This document shows, piece after piece, positions 9,186 to 17,339 of a stretch of 64,000 nt of DNA. The notes under the pieces are model-generated. The model was not told where the DNA came from, ran no database searches, and was given only the letters and a program-made list of their open reading frames with translations. A program made the translations under genes and the position numbers. This DNA comes from JAXLVB01 sp046329195 (GTDB lineage Bacteria > Bacteroidota > Bacteroidia > Cytophagales > Spirosomataceae): positions 1,612,001 to 1,676,000 of the forward strand of contig JAXLVB010000002.1 in NCBI GenBank assembly GCA_046329195.1, written 5' to 3'. Every line of letters starts with the position of its first letter. Within the stretch, counting starts at the first letter, position 1.

Positions 9186-9295
9186 CGTAACAGCTGGTGA
9201 GTATTCACCAAATATCAGTAAGTTTCAGTAAGAAAGCAATATTTCTTCTTCACCTACGGCTCGTTGGGCGAAGATGCCAGCTTGAAAATAACGAC

Positions 9296-9328
9296 TTGCA
9301 CGAGGCATTATGCTTAACGCTATCTTTG
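9296..9328 (+). promoter_or_regulatory. Putative promoter driving the immunity island
   Basis: TTG at 9296-9298 and TATCTTTG at 9321-9328, separated by 22 bp, closely match the Bacteroidota -33/-7 layout (TTTG-N19-21-TAnnTTTG). It points toward the immunity genes that begin at 9508. The rest of the 9186-9424 gap holds no convincing gene. Confidence 0.45.
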
Positions 9329-9424
9329 CGACACCGATTCTGTCAAAAAGCCATGTATTCATCGCCTGCGCTACAAAACAAGGCGACGGTGTAGTCAGTG
9401 GGGACACTAACTACGGCGGAGCGG

Positions 9425-9505
9425 AGACCCGATAGATTTATTATTACTGAAACAATTGATGGTGTGAAAATGATTCCATCTACAACTATCCAAAACCCCA
9501 AATAA
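9425..9505 (+). pseudogene. Last ~26 codons of an endonuclease toxin (remnant 0)
   Basis: The frame reads R-P-D-R-F-I-I-T-E-T-I-D-G-V-K and ends N-P-K-stop at 9503-9505, two bases before the first immunity gene. It is the same tail as in the two longer toxin remnants downstream. Homology stops abruptly at about 9425, where unrelated DNA begins, so the rest of the toxin has been lost. Confidence 0.65.
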
Positions 9506-9507
9506 CC

Positions 9508-9945
9508 ATGAACGAATATATTGAAAAAATTTCAAATTTGATACCAATTCATGTGAAAAACATAAATTGGATCAGAGTTGAAGCTACTTTTACATGTGTA
9601 TCCATATACTCACAATTGTTAGGAAAAGTAACTCTTACAGACTCAAAAAGAAAGCTTTTTTCTTTTTGGAATGGGAATTATCAAGAAGACCCTACAGCTT
9701 TATTGATTTCTCTTAGGGAGTTAATGGGAAAAGAACAAGAAAAAAAAGGGGCATGGTATATTGCCAGAATGGAAATCCCAAAAAATGGAAAGTTTAACAT
9801 TCAGTTTGATTATGATACTAAACCAGACTTATCATTTGAAATTCCTGATGAGGTATTTATAGAAGACTTCGAGCAATTTCCCCGAGATGAGCAGTATATC
9901 CCCGACTGGTTGCGGGAGATATTGGTAAGGCATGGGAAGTTGTAG
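9508..9945 (+). CDS. YezG-like (DUF600) immunity protein, copy 1
   Basis: This 145-residue protein is likely to neutralise a DNA/RNA non-specific endonuclease toxin. The C-terminal half carries the family pattern 'GKFNIQFDYDTKPDLSFEIPDEVFIEDFEQFPRDEQYIPDWL', and the N-terminal half is more divergent, as is usual for immunity proteins. YezG-family proteins pair with toxins whose C-terminus is an Endonuclease_NS_2 domain, and tails of exactly that domain precede and follow this gene, which supports both calls. It begins 2 bp after toxin remnant 0. Its final codons overlap, in another frame, the start of remnant 1. Confidence 0.75.
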   Translation: MNEYIEKISNLIPIHVKNINWIRVEATFTCVSIYSQLLGKVTLTDSKRKLFSFWNGNYQEDPTALLISLRELMGKEQEKKGAWYIARMEIPKNGKFNIQFDYDTKPDLSFEIPDEVFIEDFEQFPRDEQYIPDWLREILVRHGKL

Positions 9946-10217
9946 GAAAAGGCTCTCAATTTGGAGAAGTTGGTACTCGTGAAAACCTCGTAGCAATGAA
10001 CCACTCCAAAGTGAATGCCTACCCTAATGGGGATTTTGGAAGATTAGAGAAAAAATGGAGAAACTTGATAGAGGTTGACAAGAAAAAAGTCAATGTTAAG
10101 ATAGAAGTAATTTATGAGCCGAATAATTCTACTGGAAGACCTGATGGGTTCGTTGTTACTGAAACTATTGATGGGATAGTTCAAAACCCACCAACTATAA
10201 TTACAAACATAAAATAA
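9906..10217 (+). pseudogene. Headless Endonuclease_NS_2 toxin C-terminus, remnant 1
   Basis: An open frame of about 103 codons has no proper start (first ATG is internal at 9996). It reads 'GKGSQFGEVGTRENLVAMNHSKVNAY', then a 'LEKKWRNLI' helix, a 'VNVKIEVIYEPNNSTGRPDGF' strand pair and a 'TETIDG' end. This is the C-terminal portion of the DNA/RNA non-specific endonuclease fold of PF13930 type. The catalytic His motif that should lie just before 'SQFGG' is absent, so it should be non-toxic if translated. It ends 7 bp before the next immunity gene. Confidence 0.65.
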
Positions 10218-10224
10218 TATTAAA

Positions 10225-10672
10225 ATGCAGACAAGCGATTCTATTCTAACAGCCATTAGCAGCAAAGTGCTGTGTCATGTTCCTGTGTCTAATTGGGAAA
10301 AAATAAAAGTCACGTTTGTGGTTGTTTCTCGATTCTCTCAGTTAGGCTATTATTACCTTGAGACTTCTAATGAGATTTGGGCTTATTTCCCAGTAAATGA
10401 ATATTCAGGTGAAAATGCTCCAATTAATTTATTTACTAATCTTAGGACTTTGATTGCGAAAGAAAATATAGACAAAGGGGCTTGGTTTTCGTCCCAAATA
10501 GTAATGGTCATCAGGGAAATTTAATATATCATTTGACTATGATAGTAAACCCGTTCTAAATTATCCATTAGATGATGAAGATTATATAGCAGACTTCGAG
10601 CAATTTCCAAGAGAGGAACAATACATTCCCGATTGGTTGCGGGAGATATTGGTAAGGAATGGGAAGTTGTAG
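10225..10672 (+). pseudogene. YezG-like immunity gene, copy 2, frameshifted
   Basis: The N-terminal 99 codons (10225-10524) read as a YezG-like protein ('NWEKIKVTFVVVSRFSQLGYYYLETSNEIW', 'LFTNLRTLIAKENIDKGAWF'), then terminate. The matching C-terminal half continues in another frame ('GKFNISFDYDSKP', 'DFEQFPREEQYIPDWLREILVRNGKL') to a TAG at 10670-10672. The disruption lies near 10490-10515, where the sequence does not fit the family pattern in any single frame. It could be real decay or a sequencing error. Confidence 0.65.
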
Positions 10673-10938
10673 GAAAAGGCTCTCAATTTGGAGGAGCGGG
10701 CACTCGTGAAAACCTCGTAGCCATGAACCACTCCAAAGTGAATGCCTACCCTAATGGAGCGTTTGGCTCGTTAGAAAAAAAGTGGAGAAACCTCATAGAG
10801 ATTGAAAACAAAAAAGTACACGTCAAAATAGAGTGTATTTATGACCCAAGTAATACTACAGGAAGACCTGATAGGTTTGAGGTTTCAGAAACAATCAACG
10901 GAGTAAAACAACTTAGAATTGTAATACAAAATTTCTAA
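10633..10938 (+). pseudogene. Headless Endonuclease_NS_2 toxin C-terminus, remnant 2
   Basis: About 101 codons open from within the end of immunity copy 2, with only a TTG as a possible start. It reads 'GKGSQFGGAGTRENLVAMNHSKVNAYPNGAFGSLEKKWRNLIE' then 'VHVKIECIYDPSNTTGRPDRFEVSETINGV', and is a close paralogue of remnant 1. The catalytic His region is missing. It stops 5 bp before immunity copy 3. Confidence 0.65.
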
Positions 10939-10943
10939 TCAAT

Positions 10944-11399
10944 ATGACAACTTCAATAAATGAGCTAATTGAAAAAATGGCATTTACTATGATAGACACT
11001 TCATTACCAGACGACTGGACTCATGTATCTGCAATTTATTTTAGTGTGGTAAGATATTCTCGCTTAGGAATTTACTATTATCAACTCGATAATAATGAGG
11101 GGAATCTTTACTATCCAGGAGATGAATTACCCTATTCTCAACGTCCATTTTCTTTATTTACCAATTTAAGACAAGAAATGGCAAAAATTAATGAAGGAAA
11201 AGGAGCATGGTATATAGCCAAGATGGAAATCCAAAAAAATGGCAAGTTTAACATTCAGTTTGATTATGATAACAAACCAGATTTATCCTTTGAAATACCC
11301 GATGAGGTTTTTATTGAAGACTTCGAGCAATTTCCCCGAGATGAAAAATACATACCCGATTGGTTACGGGAGATATTGGTAAGGTATGGGAAGTTGTAG
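10944..11399 (+). CDS. YezG-like (DUF600) immunity protein, copy 3
   Basis: This intact 151-residue protein shares with copy 1 the C-terminal block 'GKFNIQFDYDNKPDLSFEIPDEVFIEDFEQFPRDEKYIPDWLREILVR', nearly residue for residue. The N-terminal ~90 residues differ substantially from copy 1 and resemble copy 2 better ('YSRLGIYYYQ', 'LFTNLR'). Diverged N-terminus with conserved C-terminus suggests either specificity diversification or recombination within the array. It is followed by only a ~40-bp remnant of toxin sequence before unrelated DNA. Predicted cytosolic. Confidence 0.78.
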   Translation: MTTSINELIEKMAFTMIDTSLPDDWTHVSAIYFSVVRYSRLGIYYYQLDNNEGNLYYPGDELPYSQRPFSLFTNLRQEMAKINEGKGAWYIAKMEIQKNGKFNIQFDYDNKPDLSFEIPDEVFIEDFEQFPRDEKYIPDWLREILVRYGKL

Positions 11400-11425
11400 G
11401 AAAAGGCTCTCAATTTGGAGGAGTA
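11360..11425 (+). pseudogene. Toxin remnant 3 (junction only)
   Basis: After immunity copy 3 the toxin frame reads 'GDIGKVWEVVGKGSQFGG' and then loses homology at about 11422. This marks the right edge of the tandem array. A GTTGTTGG/CCAACAAC hairpin (11468-11504) lies between here and the Imm49-like gene. Confidence 0.5.
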
Positions 11426-11535
11426 ATTATTTTCGTGAGACGTAGCTTATGTTTGAGGTCGAGTAGGGTTGTTGGGCTGTGCGCCCCAGAAACAGACCAA
11501 CAACGGAGGAAACACTAAAAATTTAACGCTTAAAA

Positions 11536-12315
11536 ATGATGAGAAACCAATACACATTAGAACAAACTTTTGTTCAAGAAGAAGTATCTTATGCTTTGCT
11601 CTTAGAAAAATGTAAATCACAGAATGAAATAAAGTATTTTTTAGGTACACTTTTCCATCCAAAATTTACATTTTCACTTTACTCACTTTTTGTAAAAAAA
11701 GATGTTAATGAAGCTAAAAGCCATTTTTACTCCATAGGAAGATTGTTTGAGTTTTCCTTAACAAAACCCGCAGATAGCCATTTTCCTAACTATTATTATT
11801 TAGGTTGTGGATTATTGAGTGATAATCAGGCGTTAATAAGTAGGCTTTCGTATCTTTATCATCCTGACTATGAATATCTTTTTAGAAATGGCGAGGGATT
11901 TGTTTTTCAATCCATTCAATTCATTATTAAGAATGATATGGATTCATTGCAAAAGATGGTAGAGCGGCTTGATTCTAAAATGTTGCCATTAAAAAAATGG
12001 GAATTTGCCCGTTGGGATCGTGAAATTTTTGTCGGCTTTTTGACCAATGATAAAATAAAAATAGAAAATACTCTTCAAGAAATGCTTGTGCCTAAAATAC
12101 ACAAAAGTAGAACAAAACACCAGTGGTACTCAGATTATATATCCTTTCCCGCCTTAGGCTATGCCAAATTAGCATGGATAAAGGGTATGGAGGTAGAGGT
12201 AAACAACCCACTCATACCCAAAGAGTTATTGCCTGTGCAGCCCTTAGCAGCGTATCCTGAGTATGAATTTATTTTGGAGGCAGAGGCACAAGCAAAAACA
12301 GATCATGTAAAATAA
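11536..12315 (+). CDS. Imm49-like immunity protein
   Basis: This 259-residue, helix-rich cytosolic protein starts at ATG 11536 or 11539. The C-terminal 'SDYISFPALGYAKLAWIKGMEVEVNNPLIPKELLPV' fits the Imm49 family (PF15575), as do the length and the internal helical pattern. Imm49 proteins are polymorphic-toxin immunity proteins. No toxin gene adjoins it, but it directly follows the YezG-like array, supporting an orphan-immunity role. It is flanked by a 10-bp inverted repeat (11467-11476 and 12343-12352). The family call is from memory of the pattern and is moderately secure. Confidence 0.65.
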   Translation: MMRNQYTLEQTFVQEEVSYALLLEKCKSQNEIKYFLGTLFHPKFTFSLYSLFVKKDVNEAKSHFYSIGRLFEFSLTKPADSHFPNYYYLGCGLLSDNQALISRLSYLYHPDYEYLFRNGEGFVFQSIQFIIKNDMDSLQKMVERLDSKMLPLKKWEFARWDREIFVGFLTNDKIKIENTLQEMLVPKIHKSRTKHQWYSDYISFPALGYAKLAWIKGMEVEVNNPLIPKELLPVQPLAAYPEYEFILEAEAQAKTDHVK

Positions 12316-12441
12316 TGCCCTCCGTTGATTTCGATAACAAAACCCAACAACCGTTCCGGAGCGCAGCGCCCAGTCCATGAACTCAACCAATGTGGAGCCG
12401 AACGAACACCATGATTAGCGTTTGGGTTCGCTACATCATGC

Positions 12442-13347
12442 TCACACATACGGGTTCTTGGGGAACACATAATAGGCAAATCCGGCTGCTTTTAGCTTTT
12501 CAGCCGTTTGACTATCAGGGAGTTGCTTTAAGATAACAGCCCCTAAGATTTGATAGGGCGTTACACTTAACCACGCCAAGGCATTGCTAATTTTTAAGCG
12601 ATTCTGAATGCTCCTAAAGGCCGGATTCGAGGCTTCGGCAGGAGTATTGGCCGTGGCAGCGTTGTAATAATTGTTATTCAGTCCTTTGAAAGCCACCGCC
12701 GGGAGGTTGATGGCCATCGCCAATTTTTCGATTTCTCGTTCTGATAGTTTAAATACATAGTTACCTACTTCCTCAAACGAATAGCGGTTTTTCCAAAATT
12801 TACCCAGCAGCGTTGGGTCCACCCTGTCGAAAAGGTTTCGCATGGCCAGCAATAGGGGCATCCGAGCGATGGGGTCTTGTGGTTCTACCAAAACAACGCC
12901 TTTGCGAGCCACTCGAAGCATCTCGTACACTCCCACATGAGGGCGAGGAAAATGATGGTACGATTCTTTGCACAACACGTAATCAAACGCAGCATCCGAA
13001 AAACTCAGGTGCTCCACGTTTTCGACCGAATAATGCTGGATATAGCCCTCGGCTTGGGCAAAAGGCAAAAAAGTGCCTGAAATGTCGGTGGCCGTTACTT
13101 CACAGCCTTTACGCACCAAGTAATTGCCATCCATGCCGTACGCATCGCCTACGGTGAGCCATTGTTCGCCCGCTGTTGCAAAAGGGTCGGCTATACTCAG
13201 TAGGCGTTCGTGTAGCCAGCGATTGATGGTGTTTCCTTGAGTTTGTGCTTTCCAGCTATCCACCACTTTCCGGCGAGAAGATTCGTCTGGATACAATTTT
13301 TCATGCCAGTTTTGATGGGCGTTATGGCTGGTTTGTTCAAAAGACAT
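12442..13347 (-). CDS. Class I SAM-dependent methyltransferase
   Basis: This 301-residue methyltransferase shows motif I as 'WLTVGDAYGMDGNYLVRKGCEVTATDIS' near residues 62-90, acidic residue at the end of beta2, and motif post-II 'FDYVLCKESYHHFPRPHVGVYEMLRVARKGVVLVEP'. The glycine motif is degenerate (G-D-A-Y-G-M-D-G). The substrate is not evident. It is the last gene of a minus-strand run with a flippase (70 bp upstream) and a glycosyltransferase, suggesting glycan or lipid-linked saccharide modification. Confidence 0.8.
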   Translation of the reverse strand: MSFEQTSHNAHQNWHEKLYPDESSRRKVVDSWKAQTQGNTINRWLHERLLSIADPFATAGEQWLTVGDAYGMDGNYLVRKGCEVTATDISGTFLPFAQAEGYIQHYSVENVEHLSFSDAAFDYVLCKESYHHFPRPHVGVYEMLRVARKGVVLVEPQDPIARMPLLLAMRNLFDRVDPTLLGKFWKNRYSFEEVGNYVFKLSEREIEKLAMAINLPAVAFKGLNNNYYNAATANTPAEASNPAFRSIQNRLKISNALAWLSVTPYQILGAVILKQLPDSQTAEKLKAAGFAYYVFPKNPYV

Positions 13348-13417
13348 ACTTCGGTGTCAGTTATTCGTTAGAGGGTTAGTAGAAATGGTGAACTTTTTGG
13401 GTGAACGGTTCTTATTA

Positions 13418-14926
13418 TCACTTAGGATTCTTACTTACGCTGAGGTTTTTGAGCCAACGGCGCACCTTTTCAAGCTGCTGATTCAACTCGTTCGAGACGT
13501 TTAGCCGATAAGCCAAACTCACAAACAACATGGTAATACAGACACTTCGCACTATCAAATCAATGATAACTATCTGAAAAACAGGCAAAAAATGTACAAG
13601 TCCAAACGTAACGGCTCCGATACCAAGTACCCACAGGTGCTTCCACGAATAAGGTTGCATCTGGAATTTGGTCCAAATCACCAGTCCTCGCCCCGTATTA
13701 ATCACCACGATTCCGCACAAAGATGCAACGGCACAGCCTATGATTCCAAATTTGGGAATCAACAAAACATACAGACTCACTGAAACCACCAGCAGCGTGA
13801 GCACCAATAAAGTTTCGTATCGGTAGTAGCGTGAAGTACCCAAAATCAGGCTTCCGGTACCGATAGACATATCGAGCAAGCCACTGATTCCGTACAGGAC
13901 AATCACCCAATAGCCCGCTTGATAAACTGCCGGAAGCCACTGAAAAACGTTGTGAAGATTGGAGAGAATCCCCACCAACACTAAGGTCCCGATTATGGTT
14001 TGATTAATAGCACTTTTACGATAAACATCTTGAATAACAAGGCGTTGATTCTCTTTCCAAGCATCGGCCAAGACCGTTGCTGAGATTCGGTACAACATTT
14101 TGGATGGGGCGAAAATCACTACACCAAACACCGAAGTAATTTTGAAAATTCCTGTCGCAGCAAATCCGAGGTAATGCTGCACAACAATCGGCTCAACATG
14201 GAGCAAAAATATCCCTGCCATCCCTGCAAAGAGGGCAAAGGCCGAGTAGTGGGTCATTTCGTTGAGTAATGGCCGATGTTGCTTCAAAAAGAGCCAATCA
14301 GATCGGAAACTTAGTTCGTCCATTGCTTTCAATTTCAGCATGATGAATACCATCATCAGCCCGACCCACGTCACCCACAAGAGTAAGTAGGTATCAAACG
14401 AAATCTGCTGTAAGCCATACAAAGCCACGGTACACAACATCAGCAGTTTCATCAAAAATTCTTTCAGAAACGTACCCGTCACGGTGTCATAGAGCATTCG
14501 GAGGTAATTATCAAACACCGCATAGCCAAGCTGAAAAAACGCTAAGGGAGCTAAGGTCCAAAAATAATGCGCCAACAACTGCGCATCACTCGCTGTGGTT
14601 TGTAACAAAAGGGGTTTCAACAGATAGAGCCCTCCTACAAAAACCACTCCTCCTGCCAAGGCTACAAGGCTCGACAGCCACAAAAAGCCATGATGTGCTC
14701 GCTTGGAGTTTCTAAAATGAGGGAAGAATCGAATGGTGGTGGCATTGAACCCCAACTGCCCCAACGATGCTACAATGACCGAATACGAAATCAAGACACT
14801 TAGCAAGCCATTTTGAGCTGGCGTAAATACATTGGGCATCAGCACGCCAACCGTTACAAAGCCCAACCCAATGCCTAAATAAACCAGCACGGTGGACTGA
14901 ATGGTTTGCTTACCGATGATACCCAT
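13418..14926 (-). CDS. Wzx-like polysaccharide flippase
   Basis: This 502-residue membrane protein with about 14 hydrophobic helices belongs to the oligosaccharide flippase/MOP superfamily. It opens 'MGIIGKQTIQSTVLVYLGIGLGFVTVGVLMPNVFTPAQNGLLSVLIS', the typical first helix and loop, and has the family's long basic cytosolic end. It would export lipid-linked oligosaccharide. A clear paralogue with the same length and start lies at 47457-48962, in a cluster of like composition. Confidence 0.88.
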   Translation of the reverse strand: MGIIGKQTIQSTVLVYLGIGLGFVTVGVLMPNVFTPAQNGLLSVLISYSVIVASLGQLGFNATTIRFFPHFRNSKRAHHGFLWLSSLVALAGGVVFVGGLYLLKPLLLQTTASDAQLLAHYFWTLAPLAFFQLGYAVFDNYLRMLYDTVTGTFLKEFLMKLLMLCTVALYGLQQISFDTYLLLWVTWVGLMMVFIMLKLKAMDELSFRSDWLFLKQHRPLLNEMTHYSAFALFAGMAGIFLLHVEPIVVQHYLGFAATGIFKITSVFGVVIFAPSKMLYRISATVLADAWKENQRLVIQDVYRKSAINQTIIGTLVLVGILSNLHNVFQWLPAVYQAGYWVIVLYGISGLLDMSIGTGSLILGTSRYYRYETLLVLTLLVVSVSLYVLLIPKFGIIGCAVASLCGIVVINTGRGLVIWTKFQMQPYSWKHLWVLGIGAVTFGLVHFLPVFQIVIIDLIVRSVCITMLFVSLAYRLNVSNELNQQLEKVRRWLKNLSVSKNPK

Positions 14927-14980
14927 GCGTAATTTTATTTGGATTCGATTGGGCGTAAGTCATACGCCCCCACGACATAG

Positions 14981-15000
14981 TTCAAGCGTCCTCGCTTGAG
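14981..15000. repeat. Single REP-like palindrome
   Basis: TCAAGCG-TCCT-CGCTTGA forms a hairpin with the same core as the arrays at 16371-16715 and 17840-18056. It sits in the gap between flippase and glycosyltransferase genes. Confidence 0.6.
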
Positions 15001-15067
15001 TCTTCCTTATTAGTAGTCTTTGTTTGTCCAGCAATCAGCCAACAACGATTAACCAATGACACTCTCC

Positions 15068-16297
15068 TCAAATTCGCTCTATTTTTTGGTTAGTCACAAA
15101 CTCAAAAGCATCCACGTATCGGTTGGTTACTTGCCTGATATTCACCTCATCTCGAATGATTTTGCCGGAATGTTGACCCATTTCTATTGTCATTGGAATA
15201 TCCGAAAGGAGGTCAAACAGCACGTTGTAGAGACTATCGGCGTTGCCATTTTCAAAATAACGCCCATTATAACCTTCTCGCATCAATACCCGTTCGGTAC
15301 CGTCGGCTACCGAACACACAACGGGTTTGTCAAAACACATGGCTTCGTTGATGGACAGTCCGCCCATTCCAGCCAACACATAAATCAAGGAAGCCTCAAA
15401 ATATTGCCCCAGTTTTTCGGTTTCATACACCCCTCCTACCATCCGAACATGTAAGTCCATTTGGGCCATTTTCACTTGCCTTTTGAGGTTTTCTTCTTCG
15501 GGGCCTGTGCCTACCACTACCAGTTCGACGGTCGGGAAATGAGCCGCCAAACGTTGTGTCACCTCTATCAGCAAATCCACTCGTTTCCATTTGACCAGCC
15601 GCCCCACATGGATAATTCGATACGGATTGGGCGGCAAAAGAGGCGGTAAAGTTTTAATACTTTCTTTAATAGCCAGCAGGCGGTCGGTATCGGGAGAGTT
15701 AGATGTCACAAACACTCGCTGTTTGTCCACTCCATAACTTTGATGGATAAGCGGGGCATCGTCACGATAATTGACGTGAGCGTCGGCTCGTTTTACAAAA
15801 AGTCGGCGTACTTCGGCAATAAATTTATACCGCAAGGTGGCCAATAAGCCTGTTTTAGCCTGAATCGGTTGGAGGTTTTCGTCAATAGCTCCTTCGTGCG
15901 TATAGAACCGAACGGCATCGTGATAAAGCGGCACTTGGAAAGGTATTTCTTTGATGAGGAGCTTGATACCCATGCGGCGTAGCTTCCAATACATCAAGGG
16001 ATAAAACACCCACGTGAGCACGTACGGCCAGTTAAAAATCAAAATATCTGGTCGTTCGCTCTCAATTACGTCCATAAAACCCTCAAAAAACACCTTGCCA
16101 TAATAGGTAGGTTTTTCGGGCAACCGATGCACGGTAAATTCAATTCCTTGTGTGGTTTGGTGAACACCCGCCCCTGTGGTTTTGCCCGAATCAGCCGGGG
16201 CGATGACCTGCATGGTGAGCCCGGGAAACCGATTGAGGCGATTGAGTACTAAATTAAAATAATGGGGCAGTGCTGGAGCCAACAAAATAACCTTCAT
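15068..16297 (-). CDS. Glycosyltransferase family 4 protein
   Basis: This 409-residue GT-B fold enzyme starts 'MKVILLAPALPHYFNLVLNRL'. The C-terminal donor-binding half has 'HVGRLVKWKRVDLLIEV' near residue 228, 'VVVGTGPEEENLKR', and the E-x7-E-like region 'YVLAGMGGLSINEAMCFDKPVVCS'. The donor and acceptor are unknown. It heads the minus-strand run that continues with flippase and methyltransferase, so it probably adds a sugar to a surface polysaccharide or lipid-linked intermediate on the cytosolic face of the membrane. Confidence 0.85.
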   Translation of the reverse strand: MKVILLAPALPHYFNLVLNRLNRFPGLTMQVIAPADSGKTTGAGVHQTTQGIEFTVHRLPEKPTYYGKVFFEGFMDVIESERPDILIFNWPYVLTWVFYPLMYWKLRRMGIKLLIKEIPFQVPLYHDAVRFYTHEGAIDENLQPIQAKTGLLATLRYKFIAEVRRLFVKRADAHVNYRDDAPLIHQSYGVDKQRVFVTSNSPDTDRLLAIKESIKTLPPLLPPNPYRIIHVGRLVKWKRVDLLIEVTQRLAAHFPTVELVVVGTGPEEENLKRQVKMAQMDLHVRMVGGVYETEKLGQYFEASLIYVLAGMGGLSINEAMCFDKPVVCSVADGTERVLMREGYNGRYFENGNADSLYNVLFDLLSDIPMTIEMGQHSGKIIRDEVNIRQVTNRYVDAFEFVTNQKIERI

Positions 16298-16370
16298 TCC
16301 ACTCTATTTTTTTGACTTGGCAAAGGTACTATAATTTCAGTCTTCGTAGAGAGCAATAGTTAATTCCCAC

Positions 16371-16715
16371 ACTGGTACAAGCGTCCTCGCTTGTACATGG
16401 GCGACAGCAACTTGTTCACTTTGTCAATTGCACTTCGTACCCCACACTGGTGCAAGCGTCCTCGCTTGCACACGGGCGACAGCCATTTGTTCGTTTTGTC
16501 AACAGCACTTCGCACCGCACACTGGTGCAAGCGTCCTCGCTTGTACACGGGCGACAGCCATTTGTTCGTTTTGTCAACTGCACTTCGTACCCCACACTGG
16601 TGCAAGCGTCCTCGCTTGTACACGGGCGACAGCAACTTGTTCGCTTTGTCAACTGCACTTCGCACCCCACACTGGTACAAGCCTCCTCGCTTGCACACGG
16701 GCGACAGCCATTTGT
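16371..16715. repeat. REP-like array 1, five ~75-bp units
   Basis: There are five head-to-tail copies at ~75-bp spacing. Each begins ACACTGGT and contains the hairpin core GCAAGCG-TCCT-CGCTTGC (or TACAAGCG variants with compensating changes), followed by a conserved 'gggcgacagc..ttgttc' segment and a variable spacer. Stem changes are mostly paired (GCAAG/CTTGC versus ACAAG/CTTGT), indicating selection on the hairpin. All frames stay open by chance of the repeat; these are not genes. Confidence 0.8.
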
Positions 16716-16788
16716 ATCACCTTAAAAAAATCGCTTTTTGAGGGCATACTATTTTAAGCCAGAGTAATAACGAATAACTATATATTTT

Positions 16789-16810
16789 TTGCAATTGCAA
16801 CAAATTTGTT
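16789..16810. promoter_or_regulatory. Twin palindromes, candidate operator of the TA operon
   Basis: Two perfect 12-bp palindromes, TTGCAATTGCAA (16789-16800) and AACAAATTTGTT (16799-16810), share two bases and lie 29 bp before the antitoxin start. Xre-type antitoxins bind such inverted repeats to autoregulate (family knowledge); binding here is inference. Confidence 0.45.
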
Positions 16811-16838
16811 TTTACTTTACAACAAAACTGCTTCAATT

Positions 16839-17339
16839 ATGAATGATTTAATCAACAAAACAGTCCCATTCAATACCAAAGCAAGTGTAAGTAAGGTTAC
16901 TGAGCTCCGAAAACGACGAAAACAGTGGGCTTTGGTTTCGGATGGGAAATCATATAGCTGGAGTACTAAAATGGAACGGGTTGAAGTAATCAGGCAAGGC
17001 ATTCCGTACGATTCTATCGAGACCATCAGCAAACGACTCAATCGCCCCGTTAAGTCGGTGCTCTCGCTGGTAGGAATGCCTCAGACTACATACAACAAGA
17101 AAAAAAGCGAACATTCTTTGCTCGATAGCCGAGATAGTGAGCTGATTGTTTTGATGACTGAACTGATTGATTATGGCATTGAGGTCTTCAATAACGAAGA
17201 GGAGAAGTTTCAACGATGGCTCAAAAAGCCCAATTTATCGCTTGGTGGCAATACTCCTGAGAGTTTGTTAGATACCATCACAGGCATTGATGAGGTATTA
17301 TTTTGTTTACATAGAATCGAATTCGGAAATTTTGCCTAA
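16839..17339 (+). CDS. Xre/ParS/MbcA-family antitoxin
   Basis: This 166-residue protein starts at ATG 16839; an in-frame upstream start at 16806 would run through the palindromes. The middle is an HTH-like region ('PYDSIETISKRLNRPVKSVLSLVGMPQTTY'), followed by the DUF2384 toxin-binding domain ending 'PNLSLGGNTPESLLDTITGIDEVLFCLHRIEFGNFA'. This end is the family signature. The stop overlaps the RES toxin start by one base, the standard arrangement of antitoxin first. It should neutralise the RES toxin and repress the operon. Confidence 0.88.
   Translation: MNDLINKTVPFNTKASVSKVTELRKRRKQWALVSDGKSYSWSTKMERVEVIRQGIPYDSIETISKRLNRPVKSVLSLVGMPQTTYNKKKSEHSLLDSRDSELIVLMTELIDYGIEVFNNEEEKFQRWLKKPNLSLGGNTPESLLDTITGIDEVLFCLHRIEFGNFA

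Larger units (their letters stand above)
9906..11425 (+). repeat. Tandem ~727-bp units of toxin tail plus immunity gene
   Basis: The same junction sequence (immunity-gene 3' end running into the toxin tail) recurs at about 9923-9967, 10649-10694 and 11378-11421, spaced 726 and 729 bp apart. Each unit holds ~290 bp of toxin 3' end and ~440 bp of immunity gene. The junctions are nearly identical, while the immunity 5' halves have diverged. Confidence 0.7.

Noticed and set aside
9225..9407. 60-residue minus-strand ORF near the immunity island
   Set aside because: No signal, motif or ribosome-binding context; it overlaps a good plus-strand promoter, so it was left as non-coding.
16360..16757. 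Overlapping open frames on both strands of the repeat array (84-116 residues)
   Set aside because: They arise because the ~75-bp repeat is a multiple of three and lacks stops; the hairpin structure with compensatory changes explains the conservation.
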